Origin: Selenomonadaceae bacterium | Lineage (GTDB): Bacteria; Bacillota; Negativicutes; Selenomonadales; Selenomonadaceae | Length of the DNA stretch: 64,000 nt | Direction: 5' to 3' | Assembly (NCBI GenBank): GCA_017484005.1 | Contig: JAFUTY010000004.1 | Location: 1-64,000 of the forward strand | Shown here: in pieces, positions 56,439 through 64,000 of the stretch | Layout of the letters: each line of letters begins with the position of its first letter | How positions within the stretch are numbered: the first letter of the stretch is position 1 | Position numbers and translations under genes: made by a program | The notes under the pieces: generated by a model | Seen by the model: the letters and a program-made list of their open reading frames with translations, nothing else | Told to the model about the DNA's origin: nothing | Database searches by the model: none

Positions 56439-57326
56439 CTATGCTTCATCCATTTTTGCAATGAGTTTTTGAGCGTGCGGACAATTTTCTCGAGCAACAC
56501 AGTATCCTAAACATTTTTTGTCATTCCATCGCTCGTGCAGAGAACAAATTGGAGGAAGAATTTTCATTTTCAGTGCCGTTTTCAAAGCCTTCGCTTTATG
56601 TGAAAAATATTTTTTCAGCCAAACGTCGCTGATTTTGTTGATCGGAATTATGTAGACAGGTTTGTCGATTCCTCGTTCAGATGCAATTCGAAGATTTGAA
56701 TCTCGACACAATGCTTGAATATACATACGATTAACCTTGAAACCAGTACGTTCAAGCAACATTCGATAGTAATTTAGTTGGATCGCCCAATCTTGCAAAT
56801 CTCTGAATCCATCATATCGAAACTCTTTACGAGTTCTAGATTGACCTTTTCTTGTACCAGTCTTGTAGATTTCACCAGTTGGAACATCGACTTTGTAAAT
56901 GCCCAATGCTTTCATGAGTTTGAAACTCGATGTGACTTTTAAATCACCGAGAACCCCTTCTTCGGAATCAATAATTTTTCCGCACAAATCGAATTGCCCT
57001 GACGTAACATCATCCCTTAGACGATCTTCAGAGAGAATTTCTCCTTGAGTGTTGCATTCGTTGATTGAGTGAATAGCTTGCCCTTGCAATGCATAAAGGA
57101 TCGAGGCAGGCTCTACTGCATAATCAGTGACCTTTTTGAGAAAAGTTTCGCGTGTTCCTGCTATGAGTTCAGTGACAGTTGGTTCGGAAATTTTACGATT
57201 GAGAGATTTTGCAATTGCTCGCAACGTTGGTAAGAACATGCAACGTTGTTGATTTGGACAGCAACGTAGACAATTATGAATTTCGACACGTTGCCCATCA
57301 GGACAAATAAATTGAGTTGCTGGCAT
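56439..57326 (-). CDS. PD-(D/E)XK nuclease-like protein with cysteine cluster
   Basis: A 295-residue protein. GQFDLCGKIID followed by EGVLGDLKVT gives the D...(D/E)xK core of PD-(D/E)XK nucleases. Cysteines near the N-terminus (CPDG, CLRCCPNQQRC) and at the C-terminus (CLGYCVARENC) could hold an iron-sulfur cluster or zinc, as in Cas4/AddB-type nucleases. No cas gene is near, so it is more likely a phage- or element-encoded exonuclease. ATG 57326 follows GGAGG. A strong hairpin stands just upstream of its leader. Confidence 0.7.
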   Translation of the reverse strand: MPATQFICPDGQRVEIHNCLRCCPNQQRCMFLPTLRAIAKSLNRKISEPTVTELIAGTRETFLKKVTDYAVEPASILYALQGQAIHSINECNTQGEILSEDRLRDDVTSGQFDLCGKIIDSEEGVLGDLKVTSSFKLMKALGIYKVDVPTGEIYKTGTRKGQSRTRKEFRYDGFRDLQDWAIQLNYYRMLLERTGFKVNRMYIQALCRDSNLRIASERGIDKPVYIIPINKISDVWLKKYFSHKAKALKTALKMKILPPICSLHERWNDKKCLGYCVARENCPHAQKLIAKMDEA

Positions 57327-57345
57327 AATGCACCTCCACAAATGC

Positions 57346-57378
57346 AAAAGCCCCGACCGAATTGGTCGGGGCTTTTTT
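57346..57378. terminator. hairpin with T-runs on both strands, in the leader of the nuclease gene
   Basis: A 13-bp perfect stem AAAAGCCCCGACC with GGTCGGGGCTTTT and a 5-base loop. No gene ends here on either strand. The hairpin lies about 20 bases before the nuclease start, so on the minus strand it may act as an attenuator. Confidence 0.75.
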
Positions 57379-57577
57379 AGATGATTGACGATTCGACGTT
57401 AAGCTTTAAATTTTATCTATAACATTCGCCTCCTAATAAAACCAAAAGACATGAAATGAATGAGCACCTCTGCTTATTCATATATATAATATGCAATTAA
57501 AAATTTTTACTTTTACGATTCGAACACAAATAAAACTGTATGGTACATTTTTATTGCACTTTAGGAGGAAAAAAAAC

Positions 57578-57940
57578 ATGCCTAACACATACTTCCAAAA
57601 ACGACTCAGAGAACTGAGAATTGGCAAAAGACTCACAATGCAAGAGCTCGCGGATAAAATGGATGTAACTAAAAGCCGAGTGAACATGTGGGAAAACAAT
57701 GGTACTGTTCCGAGAATGAATGTTCTAATCAAGTTAGCTAATTATTTTGGAGTCACAACCGACTATCTACTTGGGAATGACGATACTTCCGGCATATCGC
57801 CTCAAAATCAAAAACTTAACCTACTTCAACGCAATCTTGGCAAACTGAACGCTGAAGAATTAGAAAAAGCCGAAGGTATGCTACGCGCAGTATTCACAGA
57901 CATTTTTGACTCCGAGGACGATGAAAATGACTATATCTAA
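57578..57940 (+). CDS. XRE-family phage/ICE-type repressor
   Basis: A 120-residue protein with an N-terminal Cro/C1-type helix-turn-helix (FQKRLRELRIGKRLTMQELA, TKSRVNMWENNGTVPRMNVL, LANYFGVTTDYLLG), then a short helical and acidic tail. ATG 57578 follows AGGAGGAAAA. The 3' end overlaps the ImmA gene, as in immR-immA pairs of integrative elements, where the peptidase cleaves the repressor after damage signals. It is divergent from the nuclease gene, with the control region at 57380-57577 between them. Confidence 0.9.
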   Translation: MPNTYFQKRLRELRIGKRLTMQELADKMDVTKSRVNMWENNGTVPRMNVLIKLANYFGVTTDYLLGNDDTSGISPQNQKLNLLQRNLGKLNAEELEKAEGMLRAVFTDIFDSEDDENDYI

Positions 57941-58628
57941 AAATTACCAAAAACATCATGACTCTGTGGATTACCAACACGTTTACAATGTTTCAAATGA
58001 ATTCTTGGCTATTTCACATTCTATAAATGGTTTTCCGTTCAAGGTAAAAAAATTCATCCAAGAACAGTCAGACATCAAACTTTGTTCGTTTATTAAAACA
58101 TTTCAATATGGAGTAGACGTGAAAAGTTTAGGTAGCGAATCAGCAATCATTATAGAACAATCTGGAAAATGCATCATTTTTTGTAACCAAGCTGAGCCAA
58201 AGTATCGAGTACGATTTTCCATAATGCACGAATTTGGACATTATATTTTGGGACATATCTCAGATCTACCAAAAACCGATCCGCTATACCAACGCCAAGA
58301 ACTAGAAGCAAACTATTTTGCCGCGCAGATACTTATGCCAGAACAGATTTTGCGCGAATGTATAAAGCGCGAAAAAAGACTGACAACAAATTTCATTCAA
58401 AAATCTTTCGATGTATCAAAAGAAGCCGCTGAAAAAAGAATCCAGACTCTTAGGAAATCTTGGAATTCAATAAAAGACCAAAATTTTGATGACGTTATCC
58501 TTCTCAAGTATGAAGATTTTGTGAATCAAGTCGCTCCTAAAAATTTTTCACGTTATGATGATTTTGAACATGAATTGGAAGTACAAACTAAACAAGATTC
58601 ATGGAGCTTTTTCAGAAATGGGAGATGA
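57921..58628 (+). CDS. immA: ImmA/IrrE-family metallopeptidase
   Basis: A 235-residue protein with the zinc motif HEFGHYILGH and a downstream glutamate in ELEANYFAAQILMP. ImmA-type peptidases cleave the paired repressor to release element genes. The ATG at 57921 lies within the repressor gene (20-base overlap) with a GAGGA site. The C-terminal part is longer than the minimal family, with no recognised extra domain. Confidence 0.87.
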   Translation: MKMTISKNYQKHHDSVDYQHVYNVSNEFLAISHSINGFPFKVKKFIQEQSDIKLCSFIKTFQYGVDVKSLGSESAIIIEQSGKCIIFCNQAEPKYRVRFSIMHEFGHYILGHISDLPKTDPLYQRQELEANYFAAQILMPEQILRECIKREKRLTTNFIQKSFDVSKEAAEKRIQTLRKSWNSIKDQNFDDVILLKYEDFVNQVAPKNFSRYDDFEHELEVQTKQDSWSFFRNGR

Positions 58629-58631
58629 AAT

Positions 58632-59258
58632 ATGACCAGCAATGAAATGCGACAAAATGCATTGTTTATGAGAAATAAATTTGAACCTACTGGGGAATTT
58701 AACATTCCTTTGGTGAGGAAACAATATTTGAATTTCCAAACGATCAAATTAATAGCTTGCTCGAATACTAAAAACAACGATACCGATTTCAATAAAAAAT
58801 GCGGTGTACATTTTTTCGTAGATGACTACCGTTTCAATGGAATTTACTACAATCCTCAAAAAACTTTGGCAAAATTTTCACAATATGCCTTTCTGCTTAC
58901 ACCAGATTATTCGTTGTACGCTGATATGCAATTGTGGTTACAAATTGCAAACGTGGCAAAAAACCGTTGGGTTGGAGCTTATTGGCAAAGCAAAGGACTA
59001 ACGGTAATTCCTACAATAAGCTGGGGAACAGTCCAAAGTTTCAGCTTTTGTTTCGATGGAGTAGAAAAGAATTCAATAGTCGCGATCGGTATGATTGGAA
59101 GTAAGAGAGGTAACTATTTAGGATTTATGAGGGGTTATCAAGAAATGATTAAGAGAATAGAGCCTGAAGCGATTATCTGTTTTGGCGAATCATTCCCAGA
59201 TATGACAGGGAATATTATTAAGATTGCCTACCGTTTTCCAAAAAAGGAGGTTAATTGA
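58632..59258 (+). CDS. DUF4417-type phage/element protein
   Basis: A 208-residue protein. GVHFFVDDYRFNGIYYNPQK, LLTPDYSLYADMQLWLQI and RWVGAYWQSKGLTVIPTISW match the pattern of DUF4417 proteins common in Firmicute phages and integrative elements. Function unknown. It starts three bases after ImmA with a GGGAG site, so it is part of the same operon. Confidence 0.8.
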   Translation: MTSNEMRQNALFMRNKFEPTGEFNIPLVRKQYLNFQTIKLIACSNTKNNDTDFNKKCGVHFFVDDYRFNGIYYNPQKTLAKFSQYAFLLTPDYSLYADMQLWLQIANVAKNRWVGAYWQSKGLTVIPTISWGTVQSFSFCFDGVEKNSIVAIGMIGSKRGNYLGFMRGYQEMIKRIEPEAIICFGESFPDMTGNIIKIAYRFPKKEVN

Positions 59259-59259
59259 T

Positions 59260-59631
59260 ATGGGAGGAAGAGGAACATTTGCGGCTGGAAAAAATGTCGA
59301 ATACAGATACAAAACTGTCGGGATTATTGAAACTGTCAAAGTATTGCAGGGATTAGGCGGATTGCACGGTTTACCCGAAGAAGCACATAGCAGTCAAGCG
59401 TATATAAAACTAAAGCCTAACGGCACTTTTCATGAAATGAGGTTCTACGACAAAGATCATTACCTAACACTGGAGATTGCATATCATAGAGAACCCAGAA
59501 TTTACAAATCAGATAAACCTGTTCTCCATTATCACACCTACGACAGAAACTTTAAACGTTCACCTGCCATAAAAATGCCCAAAGCCATGCGTAAACATTT
59601 TCGCAAATTTTTAAAGGGAGTACTGAAATGA
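59260..59631 (+). CDS. phage-like hypothetical protein starting MGGRG
   Basis: A 123-residue protein beginning MGGRGTFAAGKNVEYRY, a start common among phage and element proteins. It has PEEAHSSQAYIKLKPNGTFH in the middle and a basic end. ATG 59260 follows AAGGAGG at 9 bases. The end overlaps the next gene by four bases. Function unknown. Confidence 0.7.
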   Translation: MGGRGTFAAGKNVEYRYKTVGIIETVKVLQGLGGLHGLPEEAHSSQAYIKLKPNGTFHEMRFYDKDHYLTLEIAYHREPRIYKSDKPVLHYHTYDRNFKRSPAIKMPKAMRKHFRKFLKGVLK

Positions 59632-59906
59632 TAAATGGCAATATTCAAGATTTTTTAGATAATCTCTACTACGGCGCGGAAATGTTTTTCGAATTTGATG
59701 GGAAAAGATATTTTATTCAGGGCTGGTATGACAGTGGAATTCATTACCTTGTTCTAGATTATGCAACAAAGTCAGACAATTATGTTTGGGAATACTCTTC
59801 GGAGGATTCTTCCAAATGCGTAAAAAACTTTTTGAACGCACGTCTATGGAATGGAAAAAAGTTTTATGACGCAGAAAAAGAGATAACTTGGCTTGAACCA
59901 ATGTAA
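59628..59906 (+). CDS. small hypothetical protein, last of the element operon
   Basis: A 92-residue acidic, aromatic-rich protein (LDNLYYGAEMFFEFDGKRYF, YVWEYSSEDSSKC). It overlaps its neighbour (ATGA) and has a GGGAG site. Family not recognised. Confidence 0.65.
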   Translation: MINGNIQDFLDNLYYGAEMFFEFDGKRYFIQGWYDSGIHYLVLDYATKSDNYVWEYSSEDSSKCVKNFLNARLWNGKKFYDAEKEITWLEPM

Positions 59907-59958
59907 GAGTTAAAAGCCGAAAATCGATAGCTCGAAACAATCTTTCTAAGACAAGGGC

Positions 59959-61902
59959 TCAATCTCTCCATTCTCGAGGAGCAAGATCTGATCGAAACGC
60001 GACATCAAAGACACGGTAGAGTTTTTCATAACTAATCTGATTCACGATGATATTTTTCAAATCCTCAATTTGAAGAGGAATTATCTTCATACCATCAACA
60101 AAACTATCGTCGTCGGCAGGATCATAATATCGCTGATTCTTTCTGCCTCTGAAATCTGAAACAACATTCAGATTCAAGTTGTTTGTCGCAAAAACGCAGT
60201 AAGAATTAAAATTTTTTGTTCGAAGCATATGATTCCCAAGATGACGCGATACCGGCTCCATCTCCATGCGCCGCTGGTTGGTTTTATCTGCTAACGTTGC
60301 TTCCAATAGAAGCGAATGAGCGGGATAAAATTTCGTTGACTCATATTCGTAGACAATGTCAGCTTCACCGCCAGCTGCATGCGTTTTTGGTAGCAAATCA
60401 ACGTCCAACGATAATTTCATATAATCGAGAATTTTTCCTTGCCGCTTGCTGACCTTATACCAAAGAATCCCAAGAACATATTCGAAAATCGTTGGAACAT
60501 CAGCATTATCCGTTACCAATCTTTGAATCTCAGCATCCTTACGATTAGAGATTAGTTCTAACAATTTTAAAATCTGTTCATCTGTAAATTTTGAATCTAT
60601 CAAGTGCGTCAGTCTGATGTATCGTTGATTCTCCAAAATCTCCGTAGCATCTTGCAAAGAAGTTAGATTCAATGAAAATTCGCGATTGATTCCGTTCAGA
60701 ATTACAGATTCATTCGGCGCAAGAAAATTAGCAATTTTTTCGAGCGGACAATTCTCTTGTAGAAATTCGGATGTTGTAAAGGCAATATCTAGCAGTTTAT
60801 CTGCAATCGGCGCGAAATAATGTCGCGGAACTATATCAAGTGTGACATTGCCGTCGTTAAATAGAATCGCATCGGACGTTTTCATATATCTACGATTGAG
60901 ATCAAAATAGTCTGATAGACTACGTTTCGCTTTAATAATATGCATGACAGCAAAGAAAATTCGACGAAATTCAAGCTCGGTTGTTGTAGCGTCAAATTTG
61001 TTAGGCTGAATAAATTGCATGGGAGATTTTTTCACTTTGCTGAAGCTCGATTTGCCAAAAAGATATTGTTGCCACAACGTTCCAGTGTTTGACAATTTTT
61101 TCAATGCTACCAGAATTTCTGGGACTGAATCTTTATCCTTCTCCATGTAAAATTTAAATAGTGACTTGTAAAGTGGAAAATATACGAGATCGTAATTTCG
61201 ACTTTTTCTGTTTATGCCAATTTCAGCAATTACTTCCTCGGTCACCGATTCAACATTCAAAAAATAATCCAGCGCAATTTGATAATTTTCTCTATTCATC
61301 AGACGCGCAAAAATGATCTCATCGATGTCAATTTCTTTTTTGCGAAAAGATTTTATATCTTCGACAGCTTTCAATGTGCTTTCGCGACTGATACTCAACG
61401 GCAAAACATAAGTAAACTCATTAAAAGACAGCTCACCCAGTTTCGTTATCAGGTACACCGTAACAATAAATGGACGAATCTCCTTATCCTCGATCGGCAC
61501 TGACGTTTTCAACAACTGCTTGAAATAAATAAAACTATCCGCCGGAATTCCAAAAACATTGTCGGCAGGAAAAACGTTCTGTTCACTCAAGCTTAAAAGT
61601 TCAAGACCCACTGGCGTGAGCCTACATTGCTCGTCGATAAAACCGAGTGAAACTAGTCCAGATGTTTTTTCTCGAGCATCTTTTGCTTTATTTTTGGCAT
61701 CACCATAAAGAAATCCAGTGTCGTGAAGAAAATCATAATACTCAGATTGAACTGTTTCATCCCAACATCTATTCAGAGTATCTTTCATCCTCCAAAAATC
61801 ACGCAAGAGCAAAAGTTGTTGCTCGATCCGCTTGTTAAAATTTTTTGTACGAAAACTCGTTGTGCCTAGACTCCAATAAAAGCTTTTATATGTCAAGTTC
61901 AA
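59959..61902 (-). CDS. AlwI-family type II restriction endonuclease
   Basis: A 647-residue protein beginning YKSFYWSLGTTSFRTKNFNK, the hallmark start of AlwI-type restriction enzymes. The C-terminal region has EADIVYEYES and LLEATLADKTNQRRMEMEP, a likely D...ExT/K-type nuclease site. AlwI recognises GGATC and cuts to one side; whether this enzyme has the same site is inferred. It overlaps the first methyltransferase gene by 17 bases. It comes last in the minus-strand order (methyltransferase, methyltransferase, endonuclease), which would let protection come first. Confidence 0.85.
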   Translation of the reverse strand: MNLTYKSFYWSLGTTSFRTKNFNKRIEQQLLLLRDFWRMKDTLNRCWDETVQSEYYDFLHDTGFLYGDAKNKAKDAREKTSGLVSLGFIDEQCRLTPVGLELLSLSEQNVFPADNVFGIPADSFIYFKQLLKTSVPIEDKEIRPFIVTVYLITKLGELSFNEFTYVLPLSISRESTLKAVEDIKSFRKKEIDIDEIIFARLMNRENYQIALDYFLNVESVTEEVIAEIGINRKSRNYDLVYFPLYKSLFKFYMEKDKDSVPEILVALKKLSNTGTLWQQYLFGKSSFSKVKKSPMQFIQPNKFDATTTELEFRRIFFAVMHIIKAKRSLSDYFDLNRRYMKTSDAILFNDGNVTLDIVPRHYFAPIADKLLDIAFTTSEFLQENCPLEKIANFLAPNESVILNGINREFSLNLTSLQDATEILENQRYIRLTHLIDSKFTDEQILKLLELISNRKDAEIQRLVTDNADVPTIFEYVLGILWYKVSKRQGKILDYMKLSLDVDLLPKTHAAGGEADIVYEYESTKFYPAHSLLLEATLADKTNQRRMEMEPVSRHLGNHMLRTKNFNSYCVFATNNLNLNVVSDFRGRKNQRYYDPADDDSFVDGMKIIPLQIEDLKNIIVNQISYEKLYRVFDVAFRSDLAPREWRD

Positions 61903-62839
61903 TTAAGCGTTCCTGCCTTTTTTCAATTTTGTAATTCACTACCAAGACTTCATCGCTTTCAGAATTTTTATTCGACCGGTGATAATTCGAATTTGAGTAG
62001 TTGTAATTCAAATGAATCGCAGTATACCGGTCGGAATTTTTCTCCAGCCAATTTGCTAAAATTTCATTTGTTTTTCCTTTGCTACTCAGGACGTTTGAAA
62101 GAGCAAATCTTATTCCACCTGCGTTGATCCTATCTAAAAAAAACAGCAGTTCTCCTTCACCAATATCGCTCCAACCACCGTTTTCATTATAAGTTGCACA
62201 GGTTATCAAATACGGTGGATCCGCATAAACGAAATCATTCGGAGAAAAATTTTCAACGGGAAAATCCCTAAAATCTTGACAAATGAATTTATAGTTTTTC
62301 GACTTTATTCTGTCAACAAACGTGACTAGCTTTTCATGCATCCGCGAATTGAAATCTCTCTTTCCAACAGGCAAATTAAACTTGCCAGCAGAATTGAACC
62401 GAATTTGGTTGTTAAATGCATAGACGATTATAGCATACAGCATCACATAATGGCGATAATCGAAATTTTTGCTTCTATTAAAGTCATCACGGAGTTGATT
62501 AAAAGATTCACGATTATAAATTCCAAGTCCGGTATTACTTTCGCAACCATAGAATTCATAACCGTTCCGACTAACCAAGGAGAGTCCATAATGTGAAATG
62601 ATTTCGTAGATCCAAGACAGCAATTCGCTCTTATCCATGTTTTGAAAAGTTTGATATAGGGCGATCAGATGCTCATTATGATCTATAAAAAAGACTTCTT
62701 TACAGTCAGAGTTTATTCCGACGTTGCATCCTCCACAAAAGAAATCGAAAAAGCGATCTATTTTTCGTGGAAACAACGGCAATATCTGTTCAAGCAATTT
62801 ATATTTTCCGCCAGTGTAATTTAGTGGCGATTGAATCAT
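61886..62839 (-). CDS. DNA adenine methyltransferase (D12/Dam class), first of the RM pair
   Basis: A 317-residue alpha-class N6-adenine methyltransferase. PLNYTGGKYKLL and FFDFFCGGCNVG hold the S-adenosylmethionine motif (FxGG type), and YADPPYL is motif IV. It would methylate adenine in one strand of an asymmetric site. It lies one base after the second methyltransferase and overlaps the endonuclease gene. Confidence 0.9.
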   Translation of the reverse strand: MIQSPLNYTGGKYKLLEQILPLFPRKIDRFFDFFCGGCNVGINSDCKEVFFIDHNEHLIALYQTFQNMDKSELLSWIYEIISHYGLSLVSRNGYEFYGCESNTGLGIYNRESFNQLRDDFNRSKNFDYRHYVMLYAIIVYAFNNQIRFNSAGKFNLPVGKRDFNSRMHEKLVTFVDRIKSKNYKFICQDFRDFPVENFSPNDFVYADPPYLITCATYNENGGWSDIGEGELLFFLDRINAGGIRFALSNVLSSKGKTNEILANWLEKNSDRYTAIHLNYNYSNSNYHRSNKNSESDEVLVVNYKIEKRQERLIELDI

Positions 62840-62840
62840 T

Positions 62841-63872
62841 TCAACTCCTCACTTCACATAAGAACAATCGTTCCTCATTTCCGCAAATATTTGATTTGCC
62901 AGTTGAAAATGCTTTATATCTCTCAGAAAAAATTTTAACGTCGCCTTTGGATTCCAGAACTCTAAAAATATCCTCATCTGAAATCCTAGCATTCGACCTC
63001 GGATTACCTTTTTGTGTCATATTGTTATAAGAAAACAAGATATATCGCGCATTGCAATGTTGAATCAGATCTTCAAACGCGATGGTGGCATTTATCGTGC
63101 AATAATCACTCTTCAAATTTTTTCTGTCTAGTTTTAATGCGACACCATAGACTGGTGGTTTTTCCCACCGTGCAACATTTTCTAAAAGATGATATGTGTC
63201 CGAGTACTGTCGAGAATTATACGGGGGATCGATGTAAATCAGATCTGCCTCAATATGTTTTACAATATCGTTAGCATTCTCATTAAAGCAACGATTATTC
63301 TTGTTATTCTCCTCGGGAATATTCAACATAGGCAACACGAGATGACGATCGAAATTTACTCCACGTCGCCAAGCATCATAATGTCCACAAATATTTGCGA
63401 TTTTATCCATTGCATAAATTAACGATGCAACCAAGACAGCTTTTTCTCGTTGCAAAATCTGACCAGATAGAAATTTTTGCTCAATATCTTCACGAATAAA
63501 ACCAATTTTAGAACAATCAGTTTTACTGAAGTATGTTTCAGCAAAATTCTCCGTCATATAGTTTTCTTCGAACATCTCATGCTGATTGTACTCGCTGATC
63601 AGTTTCATTAAAAAATCTAGTCGAACGTGTTCATTGCCGAACCATGCAACATTGCAAAGATAATTGCTATAGAGTAAATCATTGGTAATGATGATTTTGT
63701 CGGCAAATGCAGATACTATTGAACCAGTTCCAGAAAATATATCTGCAATTGTTTCCAGAGAGGAACAGTATAATTGAACAATCTCTCTAATGAAGTTCAA
63801 CAGTTTGAATTTGTTGCCAAGATAGCGTCGATTTTGTATTTCAGCACTGGGAAAATGTTGCTCTGAATTCAC
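62841..63872 (-). CDS. DNA adenine methyltransferase (D12 class), second of the RM pair
   Basis: A 343-residue adenine methyltransferase. RRYLGNKFKLLNFI and IADIFSGTGSIVSAF (motif I, FSGTG) are followed by YIDPPYNSRQYSD (motif IV). It differs clearly from its partner. Two adenine methyltransferases are what an asymmetric site such as GGATC/GATCC would need, one for each strand. The upstream 128 bases to the window end hold no visible gene. Confidence 0.9.
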   Translation of the reverse strand: MNSEQHFPSAEIQNRRYLGNKFKLLNFIREIVQLYCSSLETIADIFSGTGSIVSAFADKIIITNDLLYSNYLCNVAWFGNEHVRLDFLMKLISEYNQHEMFEENYMTENFAETYFSKTDCSKIGFIREDIEQKFLSGQILQREKAVLVASLIYAMDKIANICGHYDAWRRGVNFDRHLVLPMLNIPEENNKNNRCFNENANDIVKHIEADLIYIDPPYNSRQYSDTYHLLENVARWEKPPVYGVALKLDRKNLKSDYCTINATIAFEDLIQHCNARYILFSYNNMTQKGNPRSNARISDEDIFRVLESKGDVKIFSERYKAFSTGKSNICGNEERLFLCEVRS

Positions 63873-64000
63873 TGCATTACTCCAAAATTAATATGGCGAA
63901 GAAACCACATTATATTCCGATAAACAACCGAGCCAAATCATGCGTAACATCTGGAATGTTTTATGACTTTATCACTCATAAAACTAAAAAGAAAGAACAT

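Noticed and set aside
56439-57326. Cas4 or RecB-type CRISPR adaptation nuclease.
   Set aside because: The nuclease core and cysteines fit only loosely, and all neighbours are phage- or ICE-type genes, so a general element exonuclease is more likely.
61886-63872. A Dam-like housekeeping methyltransferase acting on plain GATC.
   Set aside because: Two different adenine methyltransferases are coupled to an AlwI-type endonuclease by overlapping ends, which fits an asymmetric restriction site better than a solitary Dam.

Overview
The window looks like low-GC chromosomal DNA from a diderm Firmicute, most likely a member of the Negativicutes. This is inferred from the mix of genes, not from a marker search. 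Firmicute-type genes (PTS permeases, an RpiR regulator, YitT, an ImmA/XRE pair) sit beside outer-membrane genes (an O-antigen-ligase-type membrane protein and family 8 glycosyltransferases of the LPS type). The MurE domain carries the DNPR motif of meso-diaminopimelate enzymes. GATC is very frequent. Many genes end at terminators of one style, a stem with GATCC on one arm and GGATC on the other.

Layout. 1-5.6 kb: the end of ligA (without a BRCT domain), then murD, mraY and a fused murE-murF on the minus strand. 5.8-16.4 kb: a plus-strand run of a LysR regulator, galE, two tandem secreted paralogues, a FlK-like thioesterase, an orphan OmpR-type response regulator, valS, folC and an O-antigen-ligase-like protein. 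16.4-20.3 kb: three family 8 glycosyltransferases, each with a 12-G tract inside the coding region. The middle gene is in frame; the outer two are out of frame. This is a phase-variable surface-glycan locus. 20.3-26.2 kb (minus): an orphan type III-like Mod methyltransferase, tsaB and rimI (the third glycosyltransferase is the last gene of this run), then groES-groEL and yitT.

26.3-35 kb is an accessory region with much decay. A beta-glucoside-type PTS gene has lost its centre, and a GIY-YIG endonuclease lies in its place. There is a broken Mod methyltransferase, two GmrSD-like (DUF262/DUF1524) genes, and a primase-DUF927 gene split by an exact 20-bp tandem duplication.

35.2-44.2 kb holds the most unusual locus: two decayed helical-protein genes, a SPASM radical SAM enzyme, a B12-type radical SAM enzyme with a C-terminal winged-helix-like tail, and three different dynamin-like GTPases with a small coiled-coil protein. 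The last six are tightly packed and probably one operon. I know of no described system with this combination.

44.2-48 kb: a Phd/PIN toxin-antitoxin pair and a second decayed DUF927-type helicase element. 48-53.8 kb: an alpha-glucoside use module (RpiR regulator, PTS EIICBA, GH13 hydrolase, HAD phosphatase), flanked by two 51-bp direct repeats. 53.8-59.9 kb: phage- or ICE-like genes (M20-like peptidase, zinc-ribbon protein, PD-(D/E)XK nuclease, XRE repressor and ImmA, DUF4417). 59.9-63.9 kb: an AlwI-type restriction enzyme with two adenine methyltransferases. No tRNA, rRNA or CRISPR array was seen.
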